Part shown: piece after piece, positions 1 to 12,900 of the stretch
Layout: every line of letters begins with the position of its first letter
Numbering within the stretch: the stretch's first letter is position 1
DNA from: Polyangium mundeleinium
GTDB taxonomy: Bacteria; Myxococcota_A; Polyangia; Polyangiales; Polyangiaceae
Assembly: GCF_028369105.1 (NCBI RefSeq)
Contig: NZ_JAQNDO010000001.1
Coordinates: 12,804,501 to 12,868,500 of the forward strand
DNA length: 64,000 nucleotides
Reading direction: 5' to 3'
The notes under the pieces: generated by a model
Seen by the model: only the letters and a program-made list of their open reading frames with translations
Database searches by the model: none
What the model was told of the DNA's origin: nothing
Translations under genes and position numbers: made by a program

Positions 1-3000
1 AGGTGGACCCGCTGGCGGCGCTGGCGGCGAGGCATCTGCAGCTGCGCGCGGAGGAGATCTCGCGCGACGTGCCGCTCACCCGCTACGGTCTGGATTCGCT
101 CGTGGCGCTGGAGCTCGCGCTGGAGCTCGAGCAAACTCTCGGCGCACCTGTATCGCCGGCCCAGTTACTCCAGGGGAGCACGCTTCACGAGCTGGCCGAG
201 CTGCCCAGCTCGCACACTGCTCCCGGCCGCCTGCCGCCCGTGGAAAGCGCTTCCCACGCCGGCGCCGACGGCGTCCATCCGCTCTCGCCGGGACAGCAGG
301 CGCTCTGGTTCTTGCATCAGCTGGATCCCGAAGGTGCGGTGTGCAACGTCGCGAGCGCGATTCGCATACACGGTGCGTTGCAGACGCAGGCGTTCGAGCG
401 CGCGCTGAACACGCTCGTGCAACGGCACGCGGCGCTGCGGACCACATTCGCCGTCCATGAAGGGCGGCCCGTGCAGGTGGTGCACCAGCAAGCAACCCTG
501 TGCCTGCAGCGGCATGACGCATCGGCATGGACGCAGGAGCAACTGCAGGAAACGCTCGCGGAGGAGGCGCATCGGTCCTTCGACTTGGAGCGCGGTCCGC
601 TGCTGCGGTTTCACCTGCTGGAGCGCACGGTCTCCGAGCGCCTGTTGCTGCTTGTGGCCCACCACCTCATCACCGACCTGTGGTCCATCGGCGTGCTGCT
701 GGAGGAGCTGGGGGCGCTCTACACCGAGTACACGGGAGGACCGCCTGCAAAGCTCGCGGCCCCGGCGGTCGAGCCTGCGGACGTGGCGCGGTGGCAGCAG
801 AGGCTCGTCGACAGCCCGGAGGGCGAGCGTCTGTTCGCCTGGTGGCGCGAGCAGCTCGCAGGAGACCTGCATCCGCTGGACCTCTACACGGATTTCCCGC
901 GCCCTTCCCTGCAAACCTTCCGTGGGGCGGTCGAGCATGCCACGCTGCCCGCTTCGCTGGTGTGCAGGTTACGCGAGGTAGCTGAATGCGAGAGCGCGAC
1001 GCAGTACACTGTGCTGCTGGCGGCCTGGCAGCTTCTGCTGCACCGCTACACGGGCCAAGACGATCTGGTGGTGGGCACCTCCATGGTCGGCCGTGTGCGT
1101 CCGGAGCTGAGGCGCACGGTGGGCTACCTCGTGAGTCCGGTGCCACTGCGCGCCCGTTTGGGCCAAAACCCGCGGTTTACCGAGCACCTCAAGGACGTAC
1201 GCGAGCGAGTGCTCGGCGCCATCGAGCACCAAGTCTACCCCTTCCCCCTGCTCGTCGAGCGCATGCAGCCTCGGCGGGATCCGAGCCGCTCGCCGATCTT
1301 TCAAGCGTACTTCGTCCTGCAGGATATGCCCACGCTGGGTGGAGGCGGCCTGCAGGGTCTTGCGCTTGGTGCCCCCGGAGCGTCCGTCTCGCTGGGATCG
1401 TTGCAGCTCGAGTCTTACCCGCTGCAACGCCGTTCGGCGCAGTTCGAACTACAGCTCTCCATGGCAAGCGTAGAGGAGGGGCTCGCGATTTCGCTCGAGT
1501 ACAATCGCGATCTTTTCGCCGCCTCGACGGTGCGTCGCATGGTGGCCCATCTACGCACGCTGCTGGAGGGCATTGCCGCTGATCCGCGCAAGCGCATCGG
1601 GGACTTGCCGCTGCTGACGCCCGAGGAGCTCCAGCGCTTGGTGCGCTGCGAGGTGCCGACCTTGCCTCCACCGCGGTGCCTGCACGTACGCTTCGAGGAG
1701 CAGTGCCGCACGCGGCCCGAATCGCGCGCCCTGACCCACGGCGACACGCATTGGACGTATGCCGAGCTCAACGCCCGCGCCAACCGATTGGCCCACCGGC
1801 TGCGCAAGCTCGGCGTGGGCGTCGAGAGCCGGGTCGGCCTGTGCCTGGAGCGATCCCCCGATCAGGTCGCCGCCGTGCTCGGCATCCTCAAAGCGGGCGG
1901 CGCTTACGTGCCCATGGACCCTGCCTATCCTCGCGAGCGTCTTGCCTTCCTGCTGGCGAATTCGCGTGTGTCGGTGATCGTGACAATGGAGCACCTCGTC
2001 TCGGCGCTGCCGCTGCCCGAGGAGGGCGGCCCGACCCTGCTATGCGTCGACAGAGACGCAGAGGGACTGGCTCGGGAGGACGAGTCGAATCCCCAAGCAG
2101 CAGCGGATGTAGATAACCTCGCCTACATCATTTATACCTCTGGGTCCACCGGCCGGCCCAAGGGAACGCTCATCGCCCACCGGCAGGTGACACGGCTGAT
2201 CGACGCCACCGATACCAGCTATCGCTTCGGCCCCGAGGACGTGTGGCCACTGTTTCATTCGATCTCTTTCGACGTGTCCGTCTGGGAGATGTGGGGTGCG
2301 CTGCTCTATGGCGGCCGGCTCATCATCATTCCATCGACGACCACCCGCTCCCCCGAGGAACTGCACGCACTGCTCGCGCGTGAGCGCGTCACCGTGCTCA
2401 ACCAGACGCCCTCGGCGTTCCAGCCGCTGCTACGTTTCCACGAGTTCTGTCCCGAGCCGCTCGCGCTGCGCGCCATCATCTTCGCCGGCGAACCGCTCCA
2501 GTTCGAGAGCCTGCAACCCTGGTTCGCCCGATATGGCGACCGACACCCGCGCCTCGTGAACATGTACGGCATCACGGAGACGACCGTGCATGTCACCTAT
2601 CACCCGGTGACGCTGCAGGATCTGAAAGCGCGTGGGAACCGAATTGGCCTGCCCATGCAGGATATGGAGATCTTGCTGCTGGACGGCTACATGCAGCCAG
2701 TGCCAGAGGGGCAGGTCGGGGAGATCTACGTGGGTGGCCCTGGCCTTGCGCGTGGCTACCACGATCGACCGGCGCTCACCGCCGAGCGCTTCGTGCCCCA
2801 CCCGCTCACCTCGCACCCCGGGGAGCGGCTCTACAAATCGGGGGACAGAGCGCGGCGGGCGCCGGATGGAGGCCTGGAGTATCTGGGCCGGCAGGATCAT
2901 CAGGTGAAGGTGCGCGGCTTCCGCGTGGAGCTTGGTGAGATCGAGGCCGAACTGCGCCGCCAACCGGAGGTGCGGGAGGCCGCGGTAATCGCGCGCCCCG

Positions 3001-6000
3001 ATGCCAGCGGTAACAAGCAGCTTCTCGCTTATTACGTCACCCACCCTGACCAGACGCTGGACGCGGCGGCGCTGCGGATGCGGCTTTCGCTCACGCTACC
3101 GGAGTACATGGTGCCGCAAGCGCTCATGTCACTGGCGGCATTGCCCCTGACCACCAACGGCAAGCTGGACGCCAGGGCGCTGCCCGTGCCGGAAGCAGCC
3201 TCCCCGGGCCACATCACCCCGCCCAACACGGACCTGGAGCGCTCGCTGGCCGAGCTATGGCAAGGGCTCCTGGGAGTGCCGCAAGTGGGCCTCGAATCCA
3301 ACTTCTTCGAGCTCGGTGGCCACTCGCTGCTCGCCGCCGAGCTGACGGCCCGGGTACGCACGCAGCTCGGCGCAGCCGTGGGCGTTCAGGCCGTGTTCGA
3401 ATCTCCCACGCTGGCGGTCTTTGCCAGCCGCGTGGAGACGGCCCTTCTTGCGGGCCGCGCCCCGGTACTGGCCCTGCCCCGCCTGAACCGCGAGGGCCCG
3501 CTGCCCCTATCGCTCGCCCAGCGGGCTCTCTGGTTCCTGGAGCGCCTCCAGCCAGGCAGCGGCGCCTACCACATGCCTGCTGCCATTCACCTGGAAGGGG
3601 AGCTGCATTCGGAGACGTTGCGGCGCGCGTTCGAGGAGGTGGTGCGCCGCCACGAGGCGTTACGGACGACGTTCCTCCTGGTCGACGACGAACCCGTGGC
3701 GCTACCAGCCGCGCCGCCGACGCTGGACTTGCCGGTGGAGGACCTACGCCATATCCCCGAACCCGAGCGTCGCGCCGCAGTCGAACGCCTGGCCGCCGAG
3801 ACGAGCGCCATTCCGTTCGACCTCGAACGCGGGCCGCTGCTGCGCCTGCGGTTGTTGCGGCTGGCGACGCACGAGCACGTGCTGCTCGTCGTGCTGCACC
3901 ATCTGGTAGCCGATGGCCGCTCCATTCCCTTGCTCCTCCGGGAGCTGTCCATAATTTACGGCGCTCTCCACCGCGGTGCACCCATACCGCTACCAGAGCT
4001 GCGAGCGCAGTATGCGGATTATTGGGCATGGCGGCGCCGAGAGCTGGAGCAGGGGCCGCTGGAGGGGCAAATCGCCTACTGGCGAACACGGCTGGCCGGC
4101 CCGGTCCCCGCCCTGGACCTGCCCACGGCCGGACCCCGACCGCCGGTACAGACATTCCGTGGCGCACACCTAGCCTTCCACGTGCCCGCGCGCGTGCTGG
4201 AGAGCCTGCAGGCGCTCGCGCGCGCCGAGAACGCTACCCTGTTCATGGTGCTGACGGCTGCCTTCCTGGCCCTGCTGCATCGCTACACGGGCCAGGAAGA
4301 CCTGTCGCTGGGGACCCCGGTAGGGCTACGCAATCATCCGGAGGCCGAGCCGCTCATCGGCTTCTTCGTGAACACCGTCGTTCTACGAACCGACCTTGCG
4401 GGCGATCCAAATTTCCAGGAACTGTTGCGGCGCGTGCGCGATAACGCGGTGCGTGCGTTCTCCCACGCCGATGTCCCCTTCGATCGGCTCGTGGCCGAGC
4501 TCCAGCCCAGGCGTGATCCAAGCCGCCCCCCGCTCTTCCAGGCGCTGATCTCCGTGGACCTGGAGCCCCCGCGACGCTTCGATCTTGCGGGCCTGCCGGC
4601 GCGCCTGCTCCCCTTCGAGCGTGGGGTGGCGCAATTCGACCTGGTGCTGGACCTGGCCGTCGAGCCGGTCGGGCTGGAGGGCGTGTTCGAGTACAATACC
4701 GACCTGTTCGACGCGACGGCCATGGGCCGGCTCGCGCAGCACTTCCAGGTGCTGCTCGAAGGCGCGGCCGCACGGCCCGAGCTGCGGCTGAGCGTGTTGC
4801 CGCTGCTCACGGCGCAAGAGCAGCAGGACATCTTGGTGGCATGGAACGCCACCCAGATGGAGCCGCCCGCCGAAACCTGCCTGCACGAAATGTTCGAAAC
4901 GCAGGTCCGGCGCACGCCTCACGCGACGGCCCTGGCGTCTGGCGAGGCGCGGCTCACGTACGCACAGCTCGACGAGCGAGCAAACCAGCTCGCATGGCAC
5001 CTGCGCCGGCTGGGCGTGGGGCCCGAGGTGCGTGTAGGCGTCTGCCTGCATCGCTCGCCGGAGATGCTGGTAGGCATGCTGGGTACGCTCAAGGCAGGCG
5101 GCGCGTATGTCCCTCTGGATGCGGAGTACCCGCGCGCTCGTCTGGAATACCTGCTCCAGGACGCGCAGGTTCAAATCCTGCTCACCCAGGAGGAGCTCAA
5201 GCCCCTGCTGCCCGCATTCCCCGGCCGCGTCCTGTGCCTGGACTCCGATTGGCATCTCGTGACGAACGAGACCACCAGCAAGCCGCCTTGCGGCGCGTTG
5301 GCGGACAACCTCGCCTACATCATCTACACTTCCGGGTCGACCGGCGCGCCCAAGGCGGTGATGACCACGCACCGCTCCGTCTGCAACTACTTGCACGCAA
5401 TGCAGACGGCCTTCCCCTTGGGCCCCGAGGACCGGGCGTTGCAGCTGAACGCCATCAGTTTCGATGCCTCTGTCTCGGAGATCTTCACTCCGCTCATCGC
5501 TGGCGCTGAGCTCGTGCTCACGCGAGCTGGCGATCAGCGCGAGCCTGCCCGGCTGGTGCAGCACATCGTCGAGGGGCGTATCACGACCATCCAGCTCGTG
5601 CCCTCGCTCCTGCAATTCTTGCTGCAGGAGCCGGGTTTCCCCGCGTGCACCAGCCTCCGGCGCGTCTACTGCGGCGGCGAGGCCATGCCCGTGGGGTTGC
5701 AGGACGGGCTGCTTGGTACGCTGGAGGTGCAGCTCATCAATCTGTACGGTCCGACCGAGGCCACCATCGATCCGGCCTATCTGGTTTGCCGCCGTGGCAC
5801 GCCGCAAAAGATCGTCCCCGTGGGGCGGCCGAATCGCAACATGCAGCTTTACGTGCTGGATCGGGCCATGCAGCCGGTCCCCGTGGGTGTGCCGGGCGAG
5901 GCGTACTTCGGCGGTATCGGCCTTTCTCGCGGTTACCTGAATGCCCCGGCGCTGACCGCCGAGCGCTTCGTGCCACACCCCTTCAGCAGCGAGCCCGGCG

Positions 6001-9000
6001 CGCGGCTCTACCGCTCGGGAGACTTGGTGCGCTTCCTGGAGGACGGCACTGTGGAGTTCCTCGGGCGCCTGGATCATCAGGTGAAGGTGCGCGGCTTCCG
6101 CGTGGAGCCAGGTGAGATCGAGGCCGCGCTGCGGCAGCACCCGGACGTGAAGGATGCGGTGGTGCTGGCGCGGGAGGACCTGCCGGGTCGCAAGGATCTG
6201 GTGGCATACGTCGTCGCCTCGGAGGGCCGTTCACCCTCGGTCGTAGCGCTACGCGAGAGCCTGGAGTCCGCCCTGCCCGCGCACATGGTGCCTGCCTTCA
6301 TCTCGGTGCTGGAAACCTTTCCGCTCACCCCCAATGGCAAGGTCGATCGCCCGGCCCTGCCCGCTCCGCAGCGTATCGCCACCTCGCGCGCCAGGGCGCC
6401 GCGCACGCCGACGGAGCAGGTGCTGGCCAGCATCTTCGCCGAGGTGCTGGCGATACCGCGCGTGGAGCCGCACGATAACTTCTTCGAGCTGGGCGGCCAT
6501 TCGCTGCTGGCCTCGCAGGTCACCTCGCGCCTGGGTCAGGTGCTGGGCATGGAGGTGCCGCTGCGCGCGATCTTCGAGCACCCCACCTTCGCCGATCTTG
6601 CGGGCTGGATCGATCAGACGCGGGCTGGAAGCGCACCGGATTCGACGCCGCCGCTCGTACGCGTCGAACGCGGGGCCCCGTTGCACCTGTCCTTCGCGCA
6701 GGAGCGGCTGTGGGTGCTCGACCAGCTCCAGCCGGGGACCGCCGTCTACAATGTGCCGGCAGCCCTGCGCCTGGAGGGCGAGCTATCCGAGGCCACGCTG
6801 CGCGACGCGCTGGAGGCATTGGTCGGCCGCCATGAGGTCCTGCGCACGCGCTACGTCCTCGTCCATGGCGGCCCCATGCAAGTCGTGGAGCCACCCGGCC
6901 CCTTGCCCTGGCTGGTGGAGGACCTGCGCGGCCTGCCCGAACCCGAGCAGGAACAACGACTGCAAGCCCTCATCGCCGCGGAGGCGAAGCGCCCGTTCGA
7001 TCTGAGTCAGGCGCCGCTGTTCCGCACGCTGTTGGTGCGGCTCGCTCCACGGTCGCATCTGCTCACGGTGACAGTGCACCACATCGCCTCGGACGGCTGG
7101 TCCGTGGGCATCTTCCTGCGCGAGCTGGTCGCGCTTTACGAGGCATCTCTGGCCGGTCGGCCCTCGCCGCTGCCAACACTGGAGCTGCAATACGCGGATT
7201 ATGCAGCATGGCAGCGAACGTGGCTGCAAGACGGCGTGCTCGAGCGACAGGTGGCCTTCTGGCGCCAGCAACTTGCCGGAGCCCCCGAGGCGCTGGAGTT
7301 GCCCACGGATCAACCGCGCGCAGCCGTGCAATCGGTACGCGGCGGGCGCGTTCCGGTGCGGCTCTCCCCCGAGCTGACGGCGGCGCTGCGCAGCCTGGGA
7401 CGCCGCGAGCGCACCACCCTCTTCATGACGCTGCTGGGCGGTTTCCAGGCGCTCCTGTCCCGCTACACGGGCGCAGAGGACGTGGTGGTGGGCTCTCCCG
7501 TGGCTGGCCGCGGCCGGCTGGAGACCGAAGAAGTCGTCGGATTCTTTGTCAACACGCTGGCGATGCGCACCGACCTGTCCGGCCACCCGACCACGCGGGA
7601 GCTCCTGGCGCGTGTGCGCGAAACGACGCTCAGCGCCTACGCGCACCAGGACGTGCCCTTCGAGAAACTCGTGGACATGCTGGGGGTCACACGCGACGCG
7701 AGCCGCCCGCCGCTCGTCCAGGCCCTCTTCGTCCTGCAGGAAGCCCTCCCGCCGACGTCGCAGCTAGGCCCCGTGCACATGACAATCCTCGAACTGCCAA
7801 CGGATACGGCCAAGTTCGAGCTGCTCCTCAACCTTCACGAGGAGGACGCGGGGCTGAGCGGGTGGCTGGAATACAATAGAGATCTCTTCTCGGCGGCCAC
7901 CATGGTGCGTCTCCTGGTGCACTTCGAGCAGCTTCTTTGGGGCATGGCCAGGGCGCCCGAGCAGCGCGTGCATGAGCTGCCGCTTCTCTCGGCGCAGGAG
8001 CGCGACCAGGTGCTGGTCGAGTGGAATGCGCCCAGCACGCATACCCCGGACGACCGCTGCCTGCACGAGCTCTTCGAGGCCCAGGTGGAGCGCACGCCGG
8101 ATGCCGTGGCGCTCGTGGATGATTCGCGGACGCTCACCTACCGGCAGTTGAACGAGGAGGCCAATCAGCTCGCGCACCACCTGCGCCAGGCGGGGGTGGG
8201 CCCCGAGGTGGTGGTGGGCGTGTGCATGGAGCGCACCGCGGACATGGTGGTGGCATTGATGTCGGTGTTGAAGGCGGGCGGCGCCTACCTCCCGCTGGAC
8301 CCGAGCTACCCTGCCTCCCGCCTGGCATTCATGCTGGATGATGCGGCCCCGCGTGTGCTCCTGACGCAGGACGCCGTGGCCGCGCGCGCACCGTCGACAG
8401 GGAGCCTGCGCACGATACGCGTGGATGCCATCCGCCAGCTCCTCGTTCGTGAGCCGGCGACGACTCCTGGCGGAGGCGCCTCCCCGCGCAACCTCGCCTA
8501 TCTCATCTACACCTCCGGCTCTACCGGCCGCCCCAAGGGCGTCGCTATCGAGCACCGTAGCGCCACCACGCTCTGCACCTGGGCACGCGACGCATTCTCA
8601 CGCGAGGCGCTGGCCGGCGTTCTCACCGCGACCTCCATATGTTTTGACCTGTCCATCTTCGAGCTGTTCGTCCCCCTGAGCGTGGGTGGCAAGGTGCTGC
8701 TGGCCGACAATGTCCTACGGCTACCCACGTTGCGCGCTGCGGCCGACGTCACCCTCCTCAACACAGTGCCCTCGGCCATCACCGAGCTGCTGCGCGTGGA
8801 CGGGCTGCCCGCGGGCCTTCGGGCCGTGAACCTGGCTGGCGAGCCGCTGAAGAACGAGATCGTGCAGGAGCTCTACGCGCGCGGCGTGCCCGACGTCTTC
8901 GATCTCTACGGGCCCTCCGAGACGACCACGTACTCGACCTGGACGCGTCGCACGGGCGAAGGCACGCCCACGGTGGGCCGACCCATCCTGCACACGCAGG

Positions 9001-9893
9001 TATACCTGCTCGACGATTTTGGCCATCCGGTGCCGATCGGCGTGCCCGGGGAAGTCTATATCGGTGGCAGGGGGGTGGCGCGAGGCTACCTGCACCGCCC
9101 GGGGCTGACGGCCGAGCGTTTTGTGCCGGATCCGTTCTCCGCCATGCCGGGCGCGCGCATGTACCGCACAGGGGATCTGGCGCGCTATCTGCCGGACGGG
9201 CAGCTCCAGTTCCTGGGCCGCAAGGACCAGCAGGTGAAGATCCGGGGCTACCGTATCGAGCTCGGCGAGGTGGAGACGGCCCTGCGCCAGCATCCCGCCG
9301 TGCGCGAGGCGGCGGTGGTGGCGAAGGACGATGGGTTGGGGCATTCGCGGCTCGTGGCCTACCTGGTAGCTACGGAGCCGCAGGATCCTTCTGGCCAAGC
9401 GCGGCTCATCGCGGAGGTTCGTGGCACCCTGCGCAGCCAGCTCCCCGAGTACATGATGCCCTCGTTCTTCGTGGGGCTCGCGGGGCTGCCGCGCACCCCC
9501 AACGGCAAGCTGGATCGCCGTGCCCTGCCCGCGCCTTCAGCGGTGGAGCCTGCGCTGGCCGATTCGCTGCCGCTGGAGGGCGAGCTCGAGCAAGCCATCG
9601 CGGCCATCTGGCGACAGGTTCTGCAGACGACGCGGATCGGGCGCGACGACAATTTCTTTGACCTGGGCGGCAACTCGCTGCTGGCCATGCGCGTGTACGC
9701 CGAGCTGCGCGAGCAGCTGCATATCGATCTCCCCGCGGTAGCCCTGTTTCAATACCCCACCGTGGGGGCGCTGGCCGACCACCTTGGGCAGCGGCCGGTG
9801 ACGGGGGGCAAAGCCAAGCTGGAGGAGCGCGAGGATCAGCAGCGTCAGGGCCTCCGTCGCCTGGAGCGGTTGAGGACCAAGAAAACGTGGTGA
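1..9893 (+). CDS. Non-ribosomal peptide synthetase, three C-A-PCP modules (5' truncated)
   Basis: The frame opens inside a carrier domain (phosphopantetheine Ser32, motif LDSLVAL), so the true start lies before the window. Three complete C-A-PCP modules follow. C1 has HHLITD at residues 220-225, the A1 loop [10 protein letters not shown] starts at 712, and PCP1 Ser is 1108. C2 HHLVADG starts at 1299, the A2 loop is at 1776, and PCP2 Ser is 2167. C3 HHIASDG starts at 2359, the A3 loop is at 2837, and PCP3 Ser is 3225. Aligned by eye to the GrsA pocket, A1 reads DVWNIAMVHK (threonine-like), A2 DASQYGLIDK (glutamine-like) and A3 DLFNNALTYK (an alanine-type code). There is no epimerase, methyltransferase or thioesterase domain, so the chain must pass to another protein. 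The PKS start is only 7 bases after the stop. Assembly-line role is certain; substrate calls are tentative. Confidence 0.97.
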   Translation, partial: VDPLAALAARHLQLRAEEISRDVPLTRYGLDSLVALELALELEQTLGAPVSPAQLLQGSTLHELAELPSSHTAPGRLPPVESASHAGADGVHPLSPGQQALWFLHQLDPEGAVCNVASAIRIHGALQTQAFERALNTLVQRHAALRTTFAVHEGRPVQVVHQQATLCLQRHDASAWTQEQLQETLAEEAHRSFDLERGPLLRFHLLERTVSERLLLLVAHHLITDLWSIGVLLEELGALYTEYTGGPPAKLAAPAVEPADVARWQQRLVDSPEGERLFAWWREQLAGDLHPLDLYTDFPRPSLQTFRGAVEHATLPASLVCRLREVAECESATQYTVLLAAWQLLLHRYTGQDDLVVGTSMVGRVRPELRRTVGYLVSPVPLRARLGQNPRFTEHLKDVRERVLGAIEHQVYPFPLLVERMQPRRDPSRSPIFQAYFVLQDMPTLGGGGLQGLALGAPGASVSLGSLQLESYPLQRRSAQFELQLSMASVEEGLAISLEYNRDLFAASTVRRMVAHLRTLLEGIAADPRKRIGDLPLLTPEELQRLVRCEVPTLPPPRCLHVRFEEQCRTRPESRALTHGDTHWTYAELNARANRLAHRLRKLGVGVESRVGLCLERSPDQVAAVLGILKAGGAYVPMDPAYPRERLAFLLANSRVSVIVTMEHLVSALPLPEEGGPTLLCVDRDAEGLAREDESNPQAAADVDNLAYIIYTSGSTGRPKGTLIAHRQVTRLIDATDTSYRFGPEDVWPLFHSISFDVSVWEMWGALLYGGRLIIIPSTTTRSPEELHALLARERVTVLNQTPSAFQPLLRFHEFCPEPLALRAIIFAGEPLQFESLQPWFARYGDRHPRLVNMYGITETTVHVTYHPVTLQDLKARGNRIGLPMQDMEILLLDGYMQPVPEGQVGEIYVGGPGLARGYHDRPALTAERFVPHPLTSHPGERLYKSGDRARRAPDGGLEYLGRQDHQVKVRGFRVELGEIEAELRRQPEVREAAVIARPDASGNKQLLAYYVTHPDQTLDAAALRMRLSLTLPEYMVPQALMSLAALPLTTNGKLDARALPVPEAASPGHITPPNTDLERSLAELWQGLLGVPQVGLESNFFELGGHSLLAAELTARVRTQLGAAVGVQAVFESPTLAVFASRVETALLAGRAPVLALPRLNREGPLPLSLAQRALWFLERLQPGSGAYHMPAAIHLEGELHSETLRRAFEEVVRRHEALRTTFLLVDDEPVALPAAPPTLDLPVEDLRHIPEPERRAAVERLAAETSAIPFDLERGPLLRLRLLRLATHEHVLLVVLHHLVADGRSIPLLLRELSIIYGALHRGAPIPLPELRAQYADYWAWRRRELEQGPLEGQIAYWRTRLAGPVPALDLPTAGPRPPVQTFRGAHLAFHVPARVLESLQALARAENATLFMVLTAAFLALLHRYTGQEDLSLGTPVGLRNHPEAEPLIGFFVNTVVLRTDLAGDPNFQELLRRVRDNAVRAFSHADVPFDRLVAELQPRRDPSRPPLFQALISVDLEPPRRFDLAGLPARLLPFERGVAQFDLVLDLAVEPVGLEGVFEYNTDLFDATAMGRLAQHFQVLLEGAAARPELRLSVLPLLTAQEQQDILVAWNATQMEPPAETCLHEMFETQVRRTPHATALASGEARLTYAQLDERANQLAWHLRRLGVGPEVRVGVCLHRSPEMLVGMLGTLKAGGAYVPLDAEYPRARLEYLLQDAQVQILLTQEELKPLLPAFPGRVLCLDSDWHLVTNETTSKPPCGALADNLAYIIYTSGSTGAPKAVMTTHRSVCNYLHAMQTAFPLGPEDRALQLNAISFDASVSEIFTPLIAGAELVLTRAGDQREPARLVQHIVEGRITTIQLVPSLLQFLLQEPGFPACTSLRRVYCGGEAMPVGLQDGLLGTLEVQLINLYGPTEATIDPAYLVCRRGTPQKIVPVGRPNRNMQLYVLDRAMQPVPVGVPGEAYFGGIGLSRGYLNAPALTAERFVPHPFSSEPGARLYRSGDLVRFLEDGTVEFLGRLDHQVKVRGFRVEPGEIEAALRQHPDVKDAVVLAREDLPGRKDLVAYVVASEGRSPSVVALRESLESALPAHMVPAFISVLETFPLTPNGKVDRPALPAPQRIATSRARAPRTPTEQVLASIFAEVLAIPRVEPHDNFFELGGHSLLASQVTSRLGQVLGMEVPLRAIFEHPTFADLAGWIDQTRAGSAPDSTPPLVRVERGAPLHLSFAQERLWVLDQLQPGTAVYNVPAALRLEGELSEATLRDALEALVGRHEVLRTRYVLVHGGPMQVVEPPGPLPWLVEDLRGLPEPEQEQRLQALIAAEAKRPFDLSQAPLFRTLLVRLAPRSHLLTVTVHHIASDGWSVGIFLRELVALYEASLAGRPSPLPTLELQYADYAAWQRTWLQDGVLERQVAFWRQQLAGAPEALELPTDQPRAAVQSVRGGRVPVRLSPELTAALRSLGRRERTTLFMTLLGGFQALLSRYTGAEDVVVGSPVAGRGRLETEEVVGFFVNTLAMRTDLSGHPTTRELLARVRETTLSAYAHQDVPFEKLVDMLGVTRDASRPPLVQALFVLQEALPPTSQLGPVHMTILELPTDTAKFELLLNLHEEDAGLSGWLEYNRDLFSAATMVRLLVHFEQLLWGMARAPEQRVHELPLLSAQERDQVLVEWNAPSTHTPDDRCLHELFEAQVERTPDAVALVDDSRTLTYRQLNEEANQLAHHLRQAGVGPEVVVGVCMERTADMVVALMSVLKAGGAYLPLDPSYPASRLAFMLDDAAPRVLLTQDAVAARAPSTGSLRTIRVDAIRQLLVREPATTPGGGASPRNLAYLIYTSGSTGRPKGVAIEHRSATTLCTWARDAFSREALAGVLTATSICFDLSIFELFVPLSVGGKVLLADNVLRLPTLRAAADVTLLNTVPSAITELLRVDGLPAGLRAVNLAGEPLKNEIVQELYARGVPDVFDLYGPSETTTYSTWTRRTGEGTPTVGRPILHTQVYLLDDFGHPVPIGVPGEVYIGGRGVARGYLHRPGLTAERFVPDPFSAMPGARMYRTGDLARYLPDGQLQFLGRKDQQVKIRGYRIELGEVETALRQHPAVREAAVVAKDDGLGHSRLVAYLVATEPQDPSGQARLIAEVRGTLRSQLPEYMMPSFFVGLAGLPRTPNGKLDRRALPAPSAVEPALADSLPLEGELEQAIAAIWRQVLQTTRIGRDDNFFDLGGNSLLAMRVYAELREQLHIDLPAVALFQYPTVGALADHLGQRPVTGGKAKLEEREDQQRQGLRRLERLRTKKTW

Positions 9894-9900
9894 GTCCCCC

Positions 9901-12900
9901 ATGACGGATCAGCATAACGACTTCGCCACCGAAGGCGTCGCTATCATTGGTCTTTCGCTGCACTTTCCCGGGGCGCGCAGCGCCGAACAGTTCTGGGAAA
10001 ACCTTCATAAGGGTGTGGAGTCCATCTCCGTCTGGAAGGAGGAGGAGCTGCTGCGCGCGGGCGTGGATGCGCAGATGCTCCGTGATCCGAACTACGTACC
10101 CGCCGCGGGCATGATCGATGGTGTCGCCAGCTTCGACGCGGAGTTCTTCGATTGCACGCCACGCGAGGCAGAGCTGATGGACCCCCAGCACCGGCACTTC
10201 CTCGAGTGCGCCTGGGAGGCGCTGGAGGATGCCGGCTGCGATCCGAGCCGCTACCCCGGTCGGATCGGCGTCTTCGCCGGTGCGGGCACGAGCGGCTACC
10301 TGCTCAATATTCAGGCCGCCTACGGCCTGCCGCCCGAGCAGATCCTGCAGCTCTCGATGGGGAGCTTCAGCGACTATCTGACGACGCGCCTCTCCTACAA
10401 GCTCGATCTACGTGGCCCCAGCATGGCGGTGCAGACGGCCTGCTCGACTTCACTGGTCGCGGTGCATCTGGCCTGTCTGCATCTGCTCGCGGGGCAATGT
10501 GAAGTAGCGCTCGCCGGGGGCGTCACGCTGCGCGCAGCCGAGGCAGGTGGATACCTCTACCAGGAGGGGGGCATCTTCTCACCGGACGGGCATTGCCGCC
10601 CCTTCGACGCACGTGCCCGCGGCACGGTGGAAGGCAATGGCGTGGGCGTCGTGGTGCTCAAGCGGCTCGAGGACGCGCTCGCCGACGGAGATCCCATCCG
10701 CGCCGTCATTCGAGGCACTGCCATCAACAATGACGGGGCGCAGAAGGCAGGTTTCACCGCCCCCAGCGTGCAGGGCCAATCCGAGGTCATCGCGCTGGCG
10801 CAGGCGATGGCGGAGGTGGATCCGGAGACCATCACGTACATCGAAGCCCACGGCACCGGGACGCCCCTGGGGGATCCCATCGAAGTCGCTGCCATCTGCC
10901 AAGCGTTCCAGCGCCGCACCCAGGCGAAAGGCTTTTGCGCGCTCGGATCGGTGAAGGGCAACCTGGGTCACCTGGACGCGGCTGCCGGCGTAGCAGGCCT
11001 CATCAAGACGGTGCTCGCGCTCCAGCACCGGCAGCTCCCGCCCACCCTGCACCTCGAATTTCCAAATCCAAACATCGATTTCGAGCGTTCACCGCTACGG
11101 CTGCAGACCGCGCTCACGGAATGGCGTACCCCGGGCTTTCCTCGCCGCGCCGGAGTGAGCTCTTTCGGCATCGGCGGCACCAATGCGCACGTCGTGCTGG
11201 AGGAGGCGCCCCCGCTGCCTCGTGAGCCAGCGCTCCCGGCTCGACCGTGGCTCCTGGTGCTCTCGGCGCGCTCCACGTCCGCGCTGGAGCGAATGAGCCA
11301 CCGCCTGGCAGAGTACATACACCACCACGAGCTGGATCTCGCAGGAGTGTCCCACACGCTCATGGCAGGACGCCGGCTCTTTCCACACCGCCGCGCGCTC
11401 GTGTGCCAGGACCTCACGGAGGCGGTGGCCGCGCTCGAGGGCGCGGCGCCACACCGAGTGTACACCACGGTGCAGGAGTCCACCCGCCGCGAGGTGGTCT
11501 TTCTGTTTCCTGGGCAGGGCGCGCAGCGCGTGAACATGGCGCGCGGCCTGTACGAGCAGGAGCCCGTCTTCCGCCAGCAGGTGGATCGCTGCGCCGAGCT
11601 GCTACGGCTGCATCTGGACGGCATGGACCTGCGCGCCACGGTGTTCCCCGAACCTGCGCGCCGCGAGCAAGCCGAGGCGGAACTTCTCCAGACGCGGCTG
11701 GCCCAGCCGGCGCTTTTCACGATCGAGGTTGCCCTGGCGGATTTGCTGGAGCGCTGGGGCGTGCGGCCGGCCGCGATGATCGGCCATAGCCTGGGAGAGT
11801 ACGTCGCTGCGTATCGCGCGGGGGTGTTCAGCCTGGAGGACGCGCTGCGGATGGTGGCCATGCGCGGCGCGCTGATGCAGCGGCTTCCGACGGGCGGCAT
11901 GCTCTCGGTGCAGCTGCCCGCGCACGAGCTCGAGCCGCTGCTCGGCCCGCAGCTATCGCTGGCCGCAGTGAACGGCCCCTCGCTGAGCGTAGCGGCTGGC
12001 CCTCACGAGGCCCTGGACCAGCTTCGGGAGCAGCTTGCCGCGTGCGGCGTGCACAGCACGCTGCTGCGCACGTCACATGCATTCCACTCGTGGATGGTAG
12101 AGCCGGCCCTGGCGCCCTTTGCCGCCGAGCTCCGCCGTCTTCGCCTGCGCCCGCCCACGGTGCCCTTCATCTCCAACCTCAGCGGCACATGGATTCGCCC
12201 GGAGGATGCCACCGACCCGCACTACTGGACCCGCCACCTGCGCGAAACGGTGCGCTTCGGCGATGGATTAAGACAACTCTTCCAGCAGCCCGACCGGGTC
12301 CTGCTGGAGGTCGGACCTGGCAACGCCCTCTCTACCCTTGCCCTCCGCCACCCCGAGCGTCCGTCCACGCAGCCGGTCGTATCGCTGATGTCCCTGCGGC
12401 ATTCGAGCACGACAGACCTGCACGTCGCCACGGAGGCGCTCGGCAGGCTTTGGGCCGAGGGCGTGCCGGTGGATCCGGTTGGCTATCACGGAGGTGCCCC
12501 GCCGCGTCGCGTCTCGTTACCCACGTATCCCTTCGAACGCCGCCGCTACTGGATCGATCCGCCGCGCGGACCGCGTATCGCCCCACCTGCCGCGGCACGG
12601 CCAGAGCCCGAAGATCACGCCTCAGGGCCACGAGACCCCTCGGGATGTGCGCGACCTCCGCTAGAGGTGCCTTACGTCGCGCCGCGCACCGCGATCGAAC
12701 GCCGCGTAGCCGACATCTGGCGCGAGTGCTTCGGTTATGCCGAGATCGGCGTGGACGACGACCTGTTTGCCCTCGGCGGCGACTCGTTGTTGGCCACGCA
12801 GCTCCTGGCCCGCCTGCGCGAGACCATGGCCCCTGCGCTATCGATGCGAGAGCTCTTCGACACGCCCACCATCGCGGGCATCGCACGCCGAATCTCAACC